From positions 1 to 8,290 of the forward strand of contig CALBJW010000197.1 in the NCBI GenBank assembly GCA_937893145.1: a stretch of 8,290 nt of DNA, read 5' to 3'. Source of the DNA: an uncultured Prevotellaceae bacterium (lineage in GTDB: Bacteria; Bacteroidota; Bacteroidia; Bacteroidales; Bacteroidaceae). Shown in pieces: positions 1 through 6,495 of this stretch. Numbering within the stretch: position 1 is the stretch's first letter; each line of letters begins with the position of its first letter. The notes under the pieces were generated by a model. It did no database searches, had not been told where the DNA came from, and saw nothing but the letters and a program-made list of their open reading frames with translations. The position numbers and the translations under genes are program-made.

Positions 1-16
1 CCGCCTCCTTTTAAGG

Positions 17-55
17 GGAGCACTTTCAGAAGAAATTCCGAAAGTGCTCCTTTTT
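17..55 (+). terminator. Rho-independent terminator of an upstream gene outside the window
   Basis: GGAGCACTTTC (17-27) and GAAAGTGCTCC (40-50) form a perfect 11-bp stem. Inside it, an A-C mismatch is followed by three more pairs (29-31 with 36-38) closed by a GAAA tetraloop (32-35). Five T residues follow at 51-55, so the structure works as an intrinsic terminator in the plus direction, for a gene whose end lies left of the window. Read on the minus strand the same hairpin lacks a clear U-tract, so it is only a possible 3' end for the convergent alcohol dehydrogenase transcript. Confidence 0.9.
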
Positions 56-73
56 GTTATATGTCTTAATTAA

Positions 74-1249
74 TTAGAGAGCAAGTTTATATATTTGCAT
101 GGTTGCTTCTGCATCAAGAGGAATGTAGCCAGGCATAATATCACCTTTCAGTTTATGAAGTCGAGTATTGAGAAGTTCTAAATCTGGTTTTGAGATTCCC
201 AATTCTGCAAATGTTACTGGCATGTGGATGGTATGCTTGAACCAATTCTTTAGACAATCTGCACCTTTGTGTGCATCTTTTGATTCGTTACCTGAATCTT
301 GTACATTGAAAACACGATGCGCAAGTTGAGCAATTTTGTGTGGGTTAATATCGGCTGCGTAATGAAGGAATGCAGGGAAGATTACTGCAAGTCCTGCACC
401 ATGAGTTACATCATATTCTGCGGATATCTCGTGTTCCATCGCATGGCTGTTCCAATCTTCTTGGCGGCCAAGTGAACAGGTGTCATTGTGGGCGATTGTT
501 CCTGACCACATGATGTTGGCACGTGCTTCGTAGTCATTAGGATTCTTGATGACTCTTTCTGCCATTTCCATGATTGCGAGAAGCATTCCTTCTGCAAGTC
601 TGTCACCAATTTGAACATCAGGAGTGTTACTAAGATAGCGCTCGAGAATGTGAGCCATCATGTCAGAGATGCCACTTGCAGTTTGCCATTTTGGAAGAGT
701 CATAGTTAATTCAGGATTCAATATAGCAAATTTTGGACGAAGAAGCATTGGCATTCTAAGTCCTGCCTTAACCTTTGTTGTGGTATTTGTTATGACAGTG
801 TTGCCACTACCTTCACTACCTGCAGCTGGAATTGTGAGGACAACTCCTATAGGAAGTGCTTGAGTTGGCTTTGCTTTCCCAATATAGAAATCCCAGAAGT
901 CGCCTTCATAGTAGTAGCCAACAGCGATCGCTTTTGCTGTATCGATAGTAGAACCACCTCCAACAGGAAGCATAAAGTCGGGTTTGAAAGTTTTAGTAAG
1001 TTCAATACCTTCATAGACCTTTGTGTCAATTGGATTTGGATGAACACCAGAAAGTTTACAATATTCAATACCTTCTGATTTGAGTGATTCTTCAACTTTA
1101 GAGAGAAGTCCTGAGCGAACAACACTTCCCCCTCCATATACTATCATTACTTTTTTAGCACCATAGCGAGAGCATAGTTCGCCTACTTTTGTTTCTGTTT
1201 GTTTTCCGAATACAAATTCGGTAGGGGAGTAGAATGTAAAGTTGTTCAT
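74..1249 (-). CDS. Iron-containing alcohol dehydrogenase, YqhD/BDH type (NADPH-dependent aldehyde reductase/alcohol dehydrogenase)
   Basis: A 391-residue cytosolic group III (Fe-ADH) dehydrogenase, close in length and pattern to E. coli YqhD (387 residues). It starts MNNFTFYSPTEFVFGK, like the YqhD N terminus. The nucleotide-binding part has YGGGSVVRSG (38-47), the YqhD-type loop that favours NADPH, and VGGGSTIDTAKAIA (96-109). Aligned by eye with YqhD, the metal ligands are all present: Asp196 and His200 in SDMMAH, His269 in NSHAMEH, and His283 in DVTHGAG, with the same 14-residue spacing between the last two. The family reduces short aldehydes, including butanal and toxic lipid-peroxidation aldehydes, to alcohols. 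The physiological substrate here cannot be read from sequence. It is transcribed alone, divergently from the nucleobase operon, with no obvious functional link. The start at 1249 has no Shine-Dalgarno sequence, as usual in this phylum. The family call is firm; 'butanol dehydrogenase' would be over-precise. Confidence 0.93.
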   Translation of the reverse strand: MNNFTFYSPTEFVFGKQTETKVGELCSRYGAKKVMIVYGGGSVVRSGLLSKVEESLKSEGIEYCKLSGVHPNPIDTKVYEGIELTKTFKPDFMLPVGGGSTIDTAKAIAVGYYYEGDFWDFYIGKAKPTQALPIGVVLTIPAAGSEGSGNTVITNTTTKVKAGLRMPMLLRPKFAILNPELTMTLPKWQTASGISDMMAHILERYLSNTPDVQIGDRLAEGMLLAIMEMAERVIKNPNDYEARANIMWSGTIAHNDTCSLGRQEDWNSHAMEHEISAEYDVTHGAGLAVIFPAFLHYAADINPHKIAQLAHRVFNVQDSGNESKDAHKGADCLKNWFKHTIHMPVTFAELGISKPDLELLNTRLHKLKGDIMPGYIPLDAEATMQIYKLAL

Positions 1250-1315
1250 AGATTCGATAGCTTTTTATTAGTTCTATTAGTTTATTGTTATATTTTTATC
1301 TTAATTTTGATATTG

Positions 1316-1323
1316 CAAAAGTA
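1316..1323 (-). promoter_or_regulatory. Candidate Bacteroidota -7 element for the alcohol dehydrogenase gene
   Basis: Read on the minus strand this is TACTTTTG, an exact match to the Bacteroidota primary-sigma -7 consensus TAnnTTTG. It lies 66 bases upstream of the ATG, giving an expected leader of roughly 55-60 bases. The -33 element is weak: only TTTC (1342-1345 on the minus strand) lies near the expected distance. No other element of comparable quality is closer to the start. The assignment rests on consensus matching only. Confidence 0.45.
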
Positions 1324-1496
1324 CAAAATTTATGTGAGATAGAAATAGTTTGTTTAGAGAAATAGCAATGAAAGTGATGAAAAGCTGTACTTGTCCGTTT
1401 AATTCCTCAAATGTCCCATAATTAGGAACAAATCGTACATTCGTTACACATTCATTATGAAATTTGGTAATATTGGTGATTATTTTGCTATAATGC

Positions 1497-1528
1497 TTGT
1501 CTTTTTAACAAACTTTTAGTTAAATTTG
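1497..1528 (+). promoter_or_regulatory. Candidate promoter of the nucleobase-salvage operon
   Basis: TAAATTTG at 1521-1528 matches the Bacteroidota -7 consensus TAnnTTTG. A TTG at 1497-1499 lies 21 bases upstream, in the position expected for the -33 element. Transcription would start at about 1533-1537, leaving a leader of roughly 125 bases before the xpt ATG and placing a predicted hairpin at the very 5' end of the mRNA. A TATAAT-like string at 1489-1494 exists, but this phylum does not normally use sigma-70 type -10 boxes. Confidence 0.55.
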
Positions 1529-1537
1529 CAAATATAA

Positions 1538-1570
1538 AATATGTAAAGGAGTAATTCTATTCCACATATT
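1538..1570 (+). promoter_or_regulatory. Predicted stem-loop at the 5' end of the operon leader
   Basis: AATATGT (1538-1544) pairs perfectly with ACATATT (1564-1570). After a one-sided AAA bulge (1545-1547), GGAGTA (1548-1553) pairs with TATTCC (1558-1563) with one G-U pair, closing a four-base loop ATTC. The structure begins a few bases after the predicted transcription start. It has no following U-tract and is far from the start codon, so it is neither a terminator nor a direct block of the ribosome site. A 5' stabilising hairpin or part of an unrecognised regulatory leader are the reasonable readings. Folding was judged by eye. Confidence 0.5.
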
Positions 1571-1659
1571 ACCAGTTAAACCTTATCGAACGTAACAAGT
1601 ATAATAATCACTATTGTTTATTGCTAATAAATTTAACTAATAATAATTACTAATACACA

Positions 1660-2280
1660 ATGAATTTTCTTGAAGAAAAGATTCTACTTGATGGAGTCAT
1701 TAAAGAGGGTAATATCCTTAAAGTTGATAGTTTTCTAAACCATCAAATTGACATCGATATTATGCGACAGATGGCATACGAGTTCAAACGTCGTTTCAAA
1801 GGTGTTGAAGTGAATAAAGTGCTTACGATTGAAGCGAGTGGAATTGCCATTGCAACTTTGCTGGGTGACCTGTATGATGTTCCTGTTGTATTTGCAAAGA
1901 AGAGTCAAACTGCAAATAGTACAGACGACAAGTATGTAGCAAATGCATATTCTTTTACACATAAGAAGATGAACAATGTGTTTGTTTCAAAGCCTTATCT
2001 CCATTCAACAGACAAGGTCCTTATTGTAGATGATTTTCTTGCAGACGGTCAAGCTGCACATGCTCTTATTGACTTGGTTCATCAAGCAGGTGGAAGTGTA
2101 GCTGGTATTGGTATAGCTATAGAGAAAGGTCAGCAGAAAGGTGGTGGTGAATTGAGAGCAGAAGGCTACAAAGTAGAATCTATCGCTATTGTAGAATCTA
2201 TGGATTGGCAAACTCAGACTATCAAGTTCCGTAACCAGGAAGAAAAGCCTTTGGGAAAGACAAACTTAAATGTCGGTTAG
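1660..2280 (+). CDS. xpt: Xanthine phosphoribosyltransferase
   Basis: A 206-residue cytosolic type I phosphoribosyltransferase that converts xanthine and PRPP to XMP, feeding GMP synthesis. The N terminus aligns directly with Bacillus Xpt: a GNILKVDSFLNHQID stretch (18-32) matches the Xpt signature around the purine site. EASGIAIA (58-65) follows, then the PRPP-binding loop VLIVDDFLADGQA (120-132) with its paired aspartates. EKGQQKGG (155-162) is the flexible region before the C-terminal strands. It is about 12 residues longer than B. subtilis Xpt (194), all in a charged C-terminal tail. The ATG at 1660 places the Xpt-like N terminus correctly and lacks a Shine-Dalgarno sequence. It is the first gene of the operon and precedes its matching permease, a common pairing. 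Weak activity on hypoxanthine or guanine is possible but cannot be judged here. Confidence 0.95.
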   Translation: MNFLEEKILLDGVIKEGNILKVDSFLNHQIDIDIMRQMAYEFKRRFKGVEVNKVLTIEASGIAIATLLGDLYDVPVVFAKKSQTANSTDDKYVANAYSFTHKKMNNVFVSKPYLHSTDKVLIVDDFLADGQAAHALIDLVHQAGGSVAGIGIAIEKGQQKGGGELRAEGYKVESIAIVESMDWQTQTIKFRNQEEKPLGKTNLNVG

Positions 2281-2310
2281 TTTGTGAGGAAATCTTTCTT
2301 ACTGACTAAC
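2276..2310 (+). promoter_or_regulatory. Possible intercistronic stem-loop between xpt and the xanthine permease
   Basis: GTTAGT (2276-2281), which overlaps the xpt stop codon, pairs with ACTAAC (2305-2310). Inside it AGGAA (2287-2291) can pair with TTCTT (2296-2300), allowing one G-U pair. No U-tract follows, so it is not a normal terminator. It lies in the largest gap within the operon (83 bases), where a processing or differential-stability element would fit. The stems are short and the folding was judged by eye. Confidence 0.3.
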
Positions 2311-2363
2311 TATAAATATTTATGTAGAATTTTATTACCAAGTTTAATAATACCGAATTAATT

Positions 2364-3671
2364 ATGGACAAAAAAAACAGTAACCTTTACCAACTTGATG
2401 GTAAATTGCCAATCTTACAAGCAGTGCCTTTTGGTTTGCAACATGTGTTAGCTATGTTTGTTTCAAACATTACTCCAATTATCATTCTTGCGAATGTTGT
2501 TGGAATAGATTCAGAACTTAGTGCTGCTCTCATTCAAAACTGTATGATTATTGCAGGAATTGGTACACTTGTACAGCTTTATCCTGTATGGCGAATTGGT
2601 TCTCGTCTTCCTATCGTGATGGGAATTAGTTTTACATTCCTTTCATTAGGAATTTTCATTGGTACAACACAAGGAATGGGAACATTGATGTGTGCTGTTA
2701 TCATTGGTGGTATCTTTGAAGGTTTTCTTGGACTTTTTGCAAAATATTGGATTCGTATAATCACTCCGATTGTAGCAGCTACCGTTGTAACTGCAATCGG
2801 TTTTTCTTTGCTCCCTATTGGTGCAAACTCATTTGCAGGAGGCCAGGGTGCAGAAGACTTCGGTGCTCTCCATAATTGGATTGTGGGAACAGTCACTTTG
2901 TTAGTCTGCCTTGGTTGTCAAATATTTACCAAAGGATTCTTGCGTTCACTCTCTGTTCTTGTAGGTCTTGTTGTAGGATATATTCTTGCCGTTTGTATGG
3001 GAATGGTAGATTTCTCTGGTCTTCAGAGTTTAGATATCATATCATTACCAAAGTTTATGCCTTTCAAGCTCGAATTCAATTTGGGAGCAGTTCTTTCAAT
3101 CATCGCAATATTTATGGTTTCGGCAACAGAGACTATTGGTGACACAAGTGCACTTTGTTCAGGTGCTTTGAATCGTAACGTTACTGAAAAGGAATTGTCA
3201 GGTAGTATTAGTGCCGACGGTTTTGTTAGTACAATAGCAGGACTTTTCGGATGTACACCTATCACATCCTTCTCTCAGAATGTAGGTCTTGCATCCCTTT
3301 CAGGTGTTGTCAACCGATTTGCCATTGCTACAGGTGCAATCATCATGATACTTGGAGGTGTCTTCCCTATAGTAGGAGCATTGCTCACCACTATTCCTCA
3401 GGCTGTACTTGGTGGTTGTACAATAATGATGTTTGGTTCAATTATGTACGCAGGTATTGGAATGATGGCAAAATGTGGCTTCTCAGATCGCAACATGATT
3501 ATAGTTGCTCTTTCTTTGAGCATTGGTCTTGGATTCACTCAAGCAACAGGAATGTTTGCAATCTTCCCACAGATTATCCAGACAGTATTCGCGGAGAATT
3601 GCGTTGCAGTTGTATTCTTGCTTGCAGTAATATTCTCATTCATCTTGCCTAAAAAGGAATCTAAAATTTAA
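2364..3671 (+). CDS. pbuX: Xanthine permease, NCS2 (nucleobase:cation symporter-2) family
   Basis: A 435-residue inner-membrane transporter with about 14 hydrophobic segments in the 7+7 inverted-repeat NCS2 fold. It is predicted to import xanthine with protons. Landmarks that match the well-studied E. coli XanQ are visible: QH at 26-27 in the first helix (QHVLAMF), Glu256 in SATETIGD, Asp285 in SADGF, and Gln305-Asn306 in TSFSQNVG. The Asp-to-Gln spacing of 20 residues equals that of XanQ (304 to 324). The QN pair is typical of xanthine/urate members, whereas uracil permeases have Glu-Asn there. Following xpt directly supports xanthine as substrate, and uric acid or other oxidised purines cannot be excluded. 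There is no Shine-Dalgarno sequence. The next gene, a uracil permease, starts 32 bases after the stop. Confidence 0.88.
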   Translation: MDKKNSNLYQLDGKLPILQAVPFGLQHVLAMFVSNITPIIILANVVGIDSELSAALIQNCMIIAGIGTLVQLYPVWRIGSRLPIVMGISFTFLSLGIFIGTTQGMGTLMCAVIIGGIFEGFLGLFAKYWIRIITPIVAATVVTAIGFSLLPIGANSFAGGQGAEDFGALHNWIVGTVTLLVCLGCQIFTKGFLRSLSVLVGLVVGYILAVCMGMVDFSGLQSLDIISLPKFMPFKLEFNLGAVLSIIAIFMVSATETIGDTSALCSGALNRNVTEKELSGSISADGFVSTIAGLFGCTPITSFSQNVGLASLSGVVNRFAIATGAIIMILGGVFPIVGALLTTIPQAVLGGCTIMMFGSIMYAGIGMMAKCGFSDRNMIIVALSLSIGLGFTQATGMFAIFPQIIQTVFAENCVAVVFLLAVIFSFILPKKESKI

Positions 3672-3703
3672 GGAGAACAATAAACAATAAATTACTCTAA
3701 CAA

Positions 3704-5047
3704 ATGGAATTCAAGCATCAAGACGGAATTACAGATGCCCGAAAACTGGGTTACGGTAAGTTCACAATTCTTGGCATTCAACATCTCTTTGCGATGTTTG
3801 GAGCCACAATCCTTGTACCAGCTCTTACAGGTCTTCCTGTATCTACCACCTTACTTATGGTAGGTGTAGGAACTATCGTTTTCCACCTTATTTCAAAAGG
3901 TAAAGTACCAGCATTTCTCGGTTCAAGCTTTGCTTTCATTGGCGGTTATCTGTCTGTGAAGCAGTTGGGAGTAGAACAAGGCATGAGCGAAACACTCGCT
4001 CTTGGATACGCTTGTATTGGTGTGTTCTGCGCAGGACTTTGCTACTTCATCATGGCAGCTTTGATTAAAGGATTTGGAACAAAGCGAGTTCTTCAGTTCT
4101 TCCCGCCAGTTGTTACAGGCCCTATGGTTATTGCTATTGGTCTTACACTTTCAGGTTCAGCAATACAGAACTGTACTTCGAACTGGCTTCTTGCCATTGT
4201 TGCCATTGCTACAGTAATATGTAGTAGCATTTGGGGCAAAGGAATCATTAAGATTGTGCCAATCCTTCTTGGTGTGGTAGCATCATATACCCTTGCTGCA
4301 GTAATGGGAGAGGTTGACTTCACAGCAGTTGGCGAAGCTGATTGGTTCGGACTTCCTTTCTCAAGAGAGACAAGTGTTCTTGCAGTATTTGATGACCTTG
4401 ACACAACATTCCTCGTGAGCAGTATCGTGGCAATCATACCAATTGCTTTCGCTACAATTATGGAACATATTGGTGATATGTGTGCTATCTCATCTACAGT
4501 AGGAAAAGACTTCCTCGCAGAGCCTGGTCTTCACCGCACTCTTATCGGTGATGGTCTTGCAACAGCCCTCGCAAGTCTTTTTGGTGCACCAGCAAATACT
4601 ACATACGGAGAAAACACAGGTGTTCTTAATCTTACTCGCGTGTTCGACCCTTCAGTTATTCGACTTGCAGCAATCTTCAGTATCTTATTGAGTTTCTGTC
4701 CTAAGTTTGCATGTATCATTGGCCTCATGCCTCCAGCAACAATCGGTGGTGTAAGCCTTATCCTTTATGGAATGATATCATCAGTCGGTGTTAGAAATCT
4801 TGTAGAGTCGCATGTGGATTTGTCAAGTAGTCGTAATGTATTCGTGGCAGCCCTTATCCTTGTACTCGCAATCGGAGTGAAGTATGGTTCGAACGATAGC
4901 GTATCTATCGGTAGCATTCACCTTTCAGGTCTTGCCATTGCAGCCCTTGTCGGTATCATACTTAACGCTATTCTTCCTGACCAGCTTGGTATGAAGGTGA
5001 AGAGTTTCAATGGAAAAGAAAAGAAGAATATAATAGACGAGATGTAA
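3704..5047 (+). CDS. uraA: Uracil permease, UraA-type NCS2 transporter
   Basis: A 447-residue inner-membrane uracil:proton symporter of the NCS2 family, slightly longer than E. coli UraA (429). Helix 1 carries QHLFAMFGATILVP (26-39), a near-exact UraA signature. IMEHIGD (252-258) holds Glu254, the equivalent of uracil-binding Glu241. NTTYGENTGV (298-307) holds Glu303, the equivalent of Glu290, at the same 49-residue spacing. The position of UraA His245 is Asp258 here. The C-terminal 20 residues are polar and cytosolic, with KEKKN. It is followed after 18 bases by upp, so import and trapping of uracil are encoded together. It is a distant paralogue of the xanthine permease just upstream, not a recent duplicate. 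An AAGGAG at about 3670-3675 lies too far (about 28 bases) from the ATG to act as its Shine-Dalgarno sequence. Thymine or other pyrimidine bases are possible minor substrates. Confidence 0.92.
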   Translation: MEFKHQDGITDARKLGYGKFTILGIQHLFAMFGATILVPALTGLPVSTTLLMVGVGTIVFHLISKGKVPAFLGSSFAFIGGYLSVKQLGVEQGMSETLALGYACIGVFCAGLCYFIMAALIKGFGTKRVLQFFPPVVTGPMVIAIGLTLSGSAIQNCTSNWLLAIVAIATVICSSIWGKGIIKIVPILLGVVASYTLAAVMGEVDFTAVGEADWFGLPFSRETSVLAVFDDLDTTFLVSSIVAIIPIAFATIMEHIGDMCAISSTVGKDFLAEPGLHRTLIGDGLATALASLFGAPANTTYGENTGVLNLTRVFDPSVIRLAAIFSILLSFCPKFACIIGLMPPATIGGVSLILYGMISSVGVRNLVESHVDLSSSRNVFVAALILVLAIGVKYGSNDSVSIGSIHLSGLAIAALVGIILNAILPDQLGMKVKSFNGKEKKNIIDEM

Positions 5048-5065
5048 CCTTAATGTCATAATGTA

Positions 5066-5725
5066 ATGAAAGTAATTAATCTAAGCGAAAACAATAGTGT
5101 ACTTAACAAGTACATGACTGAATTGAGAAGTGTGGATGTGCAGGGAGACAGAATGCGTTTCCGCCAGAACATCGTTCGCATTGGTCACGTTGAAGCGTAT
5201 GAGATAAGCAAATTCTTGTCTTATTCAGAAAAGACTATCCAGACACCTCTTGATAAGTGTAATGTCAATACATACGATGATAATATCGTTATAGGAACTG
5301 TGTTCCGTGCGGGACTTCCACTTCACCAGAGTTTCCTTGATATATTTGATGAAGCAGGTAATGCCTTCGTTTCAGCATATCGTTACTATAAGGACCGTGA
5401 GATGAATGAAGTAGGCATCAAGGTAGAATATTGTGCTTCACCATCACTTGATGGCAAGACACTTATCCTTGTTGATCCAATGCTTGCAACAGGTGGTAGC
5501 ATGGAACTGGCATACGATGCTTTGAAGTCGAAAGGCACACCAACTCGTTTGGTTATGGCATGTGTCATAGCTGCCCAGAAGGGAGTTGACTACTTGCAGA
5601 AGGTGTTCCCAAGCGATGATGTCGTATTGGTATGTGGAGCTATCGACCCAATTCTCAACGACCACAAGTACATCGTTCCAGGTCTTGGTGATGCTGGCGA
5701 CTTGATGTATGGTGATAAAATCTAA
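5066..5725 (+). CDS. upp: Uracil phosphoribosyltransferase (Bacteroidota type)
   Basis: A 219-residue cytosolic enzyme that converts uracil and PRPP to UMP, the main route of pyrimidine base salvage. The PRPP loop DPMLATGGS (137-145) and the uracil-recognition segment YIVPGLGDAGD (202-212) near the C terminus are intact. FRAGLPL (80-86) is the variant of the usual RAGLGM loop. The motif after GDAGD reads LMYG where E. coli Upp has RIFG; I recall this as usual for Bacteroidota Upp proteins, so I do not read it as loss of function. The gene follows uraA by 18 bases, and the spacer contains two minimal start-stop reading frames (5053-5061 and 5061-5066). The ATG at 5066 gives the expected N terminus and has no Shine-Dalgarno sequence. 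Confidence 0.94.
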   Translation: MKVINLSENNSVLNKYMTELRSVDVQGDRMRFRQNIVRIGHVEAYEISKFLSYSEKTIQTPLDKCNVNTYDDNIVIGTVFRAGLPLHQSFLDIFDEAGNAFVSAYRYYKDREMNEVGIKVEYCASPSLDGKTLILVDPMLATGGSMELAYDALKSKGTPTRLVMACVIAAQKGVDYLQKVFPSDDVVLVCGAIDPILNDHKYIVPGLGDAGDLMYGDKI

Positions 5726-5765
5726 AACAATATTAATTAACAATACCTTTTAAATATATATTATT

Positions 5766-6479
5766 ATGAAAAAGTTCTTTATGCTTTCGTGCTTGTTGAC
5801 TATGGCATTAGCAGCAAGTGCACAGAATCTTCAGTTGCATTATGATTTTGGCCGTCACATCTATTCAGAAGATGAAGGCAGTCGTCAGAGTGTTACAGCT
5901 ACTTTCGAGCAATTCAAAGCCGACAAACTTGGTTCGTGGTACTACTTCATCGACCTTGACATCGACCGTAAGGGTATGTCAGGAGCTTACACCGAGATTA
6001 GCCGTGAGTTCACTTTCGTAGCTCCAACACCTAAGTCTTCATTCGCAGCACATGTCGAGTATGATGGTGGTTTGAGTCGTGGATTCAGTTTCCAACAGGC
6101 AGGTCTCATTGGTGCAGCATGGAATTTCCATTCAAGTGACTTTTCAAAGACATGTTCCCTCCAGGCTATGTATAAGCAGTTCTTTGGACACGGCGGTATG
6201 AAGGCATATTCATCTTTCCAGATTACTGGTGTATGGGGGCTCAACTTCGCAAAGAACAAGTGTACTTTCTCTGGTTTCTTTGATGTATGGCAGGAAAAGA
6301 ATGATGCAGGAAGACACCTTGTATTCTTGTCAGAACCACAGCTCTGGTATAACTTCACAAAGCACTTCTCTGCTGGTACAGAAATAGAACTTTCGAACAA
6401 TTTCATCTATTCTAATCATACAGGAAACAACGACAAGTTCTATGTAAACCCAACACTTGCAGTAAAGTATAATTTCTAA
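5766..6479 (+). CDS. DUF5020-like outer-membrane protein, possible Tsx-like nucleoside/nucleobase channel
   Basis: A 237-residue secreted protein. Residues 1-19 are a clear signal peptide: MKK, a hydrophobic core, then ASA with cleavage before Gln20. The mature part of about 218 residues has no hydrophobic helices. It shows about a dozen alternating, aromatic-rich strand-like segments, such as GSWYYFIDLDI (56-66), LQAMYKQFF (132-140) and AYSSFQITGVWGLNF (147-161). It ends VKYNF, with the terminal Phe typical of outer-membrane beta-barrels. I recognise the pattern as that of the Bacteroidota DUF5020 family, which resembles the 12-stranded nucleoside channel Tsx; no specific function is established that I know of. 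It sits between upp and a purine permease with gaps of 40 and 16 bases, so it is almost certainly co-transcribed with nucleobase salvage genes. The outer-membrane location is a confident inference. The channel role rests on context and general resemblance. Confidence 0.8.
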   Translation: MKKFFMLSCLLTMALAASAQNLQLHYDFGRHIYSEDEGSRQSVTATFEQFKADKLGSWYYFIDLDIDRKGMSGAYTEISREFTFVAPTPKSSFAAHVEYDGGLSRGFSFQQAGLIGAAWNFHSSDFSKTCSLQAMYKQFFGHGGMKAYSSFQITGVWGLNFAKNKCTFSGFFDVWQEKNDAGRHLVFLSEPQLWYNFTKHFSAGTEIELSNNFIYSNHTGNNDKFYVNPTLAVKYNF

Positions 6480-6495
6480 ATAAAACAAGTAAATC

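Larger units (their letters stand above)
1250..1659. other. Divergent intergenic region with promoters and operon leader
   Basis: This 410-base, very AT-rich region separates the alcohol dehydrogenase (leftward) from the nucleobase-salvage operon (rightward). No open reading frame in it looks like a real gene. It contains a candidate minus-strand promoter near 1316-1323, a candidate plus-strand promoter at 1497-1528, a pair of short direct repeats at 1437-1457, and a leader of about 125 bases with predicted hairpins before the xpt start. I see no match to the purine riboswitch core that precedes xpt in Bacillus, and no tRNA or obvious small-RNA gene. Confidence 0.8.

Noticed and set aside
1489..1494. 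TATAAT preceded by TGC, resembling an extended sigma-70 -10 box
   Set aside because: No -35 at proper spacing is visible, and Bacteroidota promoters use TAnnTTTG. A matching TAAATTTG lies just downstream at 1521-1528.
1537..1659. Purine (guanine/xanthine) riboswitch before xpt, as in Bacillus
   Set aside because: The leader shows none of the conserved purine-aptamer core or its kissing-loop arrangement by eye, and riboswitch control of xpt is mainly a Firmicutes feature. The paired regions seen do not fit that fold.
3670..3675. AAGGAG as a Shine-Dalgarno sequence for uraA
   Set aside because: It is about 28 bases from the ATG, with no in-frame start codon in between, and other genes in the window lack such sites. 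It is probably chance at the end of the xanthine permease gene.
2364..5047. Tandem duplication of a permease gene
   Set aside because: The two adjacent NCS2 proteins share only family landmarks. They carry different substrate-site residues (Gln-Asn against Glu-Asn), so they are ancient paralogues with separate substrates, not a recent duplication.
5744..5751. TACCTTTT before the DUF5020-like gene, near the -7 consensus
   Set aside because: The last position deviates from TAnnTTTG and no TTTG or TTG lies at the -33 distance. The 40-base gap is consistent with simple co-transcription.
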